Origin: Hepsetus odoe | Lineage: Eukaryota > Chordata > Actinopteri > Characiformes > Hepsetidae | Reading direction: 5' to 3' | DNA length: 64,000 nt | NCBI GenBank assembly: GCA_017165825.1 | Contig: CM029387.1 | Coordinates: forward strand, 9,211,822 to 9,275,821 | Shown here: in pieces, positions 63,116 to 64,000 of the stretch | Layout: every line of letters starts with the position of its first letter | Numbering within the stretch: the first letter of the stretch is position 1 | Notes under the pieces: model-generated | What the model saw: the letters and a program-made list of their open reading frames with translations, nothing else | Databases searched by the model: none | What the model was told of the DNA's origin: nothing | Position numbers and translations under genes: made by a program

Positions 63116-64000
63116 TGAGTTAATCCATGGAAGGAATGGACTGGCTAGAGATTAAACACTGCAGAGAAAAAGAAAAGATCTTCCAAGATTGGGAATGTCT
63201 GATCTAGTGGTGGACGGTGATGATCAAATTCAGCAACTTCCTGATGATTCCTGACATAGCTTCACATAAATCAGACAAAACTTTTTTAGTCTACATTCTT
63301 GTCTTTAGGAGTCCATATAATTGAAAACTATTCACATCCATTGATTCAGATTTACCATATTTATGCAGGGCAGCCAGTCAAAACACAACTCCATTGCAAA
63401 TATCAGTCCAGTGAAGGAACACATAATTCTATGGGATAGAGGGAGTAAAATAAGTAAAATATGGCACATCGTAACATAAAGAAATCACACTTGGACCTAA
63501 AACAAAATGCAGCAATGTTGTAATGTAGGGAATTTGAGGGGACATATAAAGGGAACCAGCAAGGATTCTTAATGTTAACCAGACATGTTTCCAGAAAAAA
63601 CACACTATTTATTGATATTGATGTTTTGAGCTGTTCTTTCAGCACCTGACAAGTGAAACATATTGCAATTAAAGTGGATTTATATTTTTTGTTTTTTTGT
63701 TTTTAAAATCTATCACTTCTATTAATTATAAATAATTATTGTTGAGGGTATGAGTACACAATATTGAAATATAATACTATACAGACATTTATTGTCCAGC
63801 TGTCTGTTCTTCCAGCATAATTTAAACATGAATCCTGAATATCAATAAAATGCTGTTTCTTTGCAAATACAAAAAGTTGATTGTAACATTTCTCCAATTC
63901 AATATCTTTTTACAATCTATGCTCTAAGAATAAGATAAGCATCGCTAAAATATAACTGACATTAAACAAGCCTTCTAGATTTGCCCAATGGTAGAATGAG
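63116..64000. other. Intergenic, nothing recognised
   Basis: AT-rich unique sequence to the end of the window. Confidence 0.4.

Overview
The window is nuclear DNA of a ray-finned fish, almost certainly a teleost. The evidence is three recognisable vertebrate genes with fish-type introns, Tc1/mariner remnants, several tRNA-headed SINEs with typical fish tails, and very dense dinucleotide and tetranucleotide microsatellites. An ostariophysan is possible from the SINE types, but I cannot fix the order. No bacterial, viral or plasmid gene was recognised.

Three genes are supported. (1) A purine nucleoside phosphorylase gene on the minus strand (498-5504) has six coding exons with consensus splice sites and joins to a complete 297-residue enzyme. 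(2) A Kir4.1-type inward-rectifier K+ channel gene (kcnj10-like) on the plus strand (16495-20314) has five coding exons that join in frame to 416 residues, with an intact GYG filter and a C-terminal SNV PDZ ligand. (3) A foxl2 gene on the minus strand (30682-31635) has one coding exon and 317 residues, with an intact forkhead domain and Pro, Gly and His runs. The three act in unrelated processes: purine salvage, glial/epithelial K+ buffering, and ovary/eyelid transcriptional control. I see no sign that they form a functional cluster. Their linkage is simply the local gene order.

Layout: 0.5-5.7 kb holds pnp and its promoter. 5.7-16.4 kb is intergenic, with a decayed Tc1 transposase, SINEs, a clean solo LTR with a 5-bp target duplication, an inverted pair of ~165-bp repeats flanked by long CT/GA tracts, a 32-bp minisatellite and a LINE fragment. 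16.5-20.3 kb is kcnj10, with a decayed copy of the start of one exon inside an intron. 20.3-21.1 kb is a Tc1-type remnant with both ends present, starting about 14 bp after the kcnj10 stop codon. 22-30.7 kb is AT-rich flank leading into the foxl2 3' side. 31.67-32.25 kb, just upstream of foxl2, is a decayed tandem repeat of about 90-100 bp. 32.6-64 kb is a gene desert of more than 31 kb. It holds a 440-bp GATA/GACA satellite, a pre-miRNA-like hairpin, SINEs, DNA-transposon remnants and several GC-richer unique blocks that could be regulatory elements of foxl2 or of a neighbour outside the window.

No new biochemical system was found. The points most worth checking are the tandem repeat carrying CTTTGAA motifs beside foxl2, the four introns in a channel gene whose human counterpart has an uninterrupted coding region, the exon-fragment duplication within it, the hairpin at 35.4 kb, and the microsatellite that serves as the polypyrimidine tract of a pnp splice acceptor.
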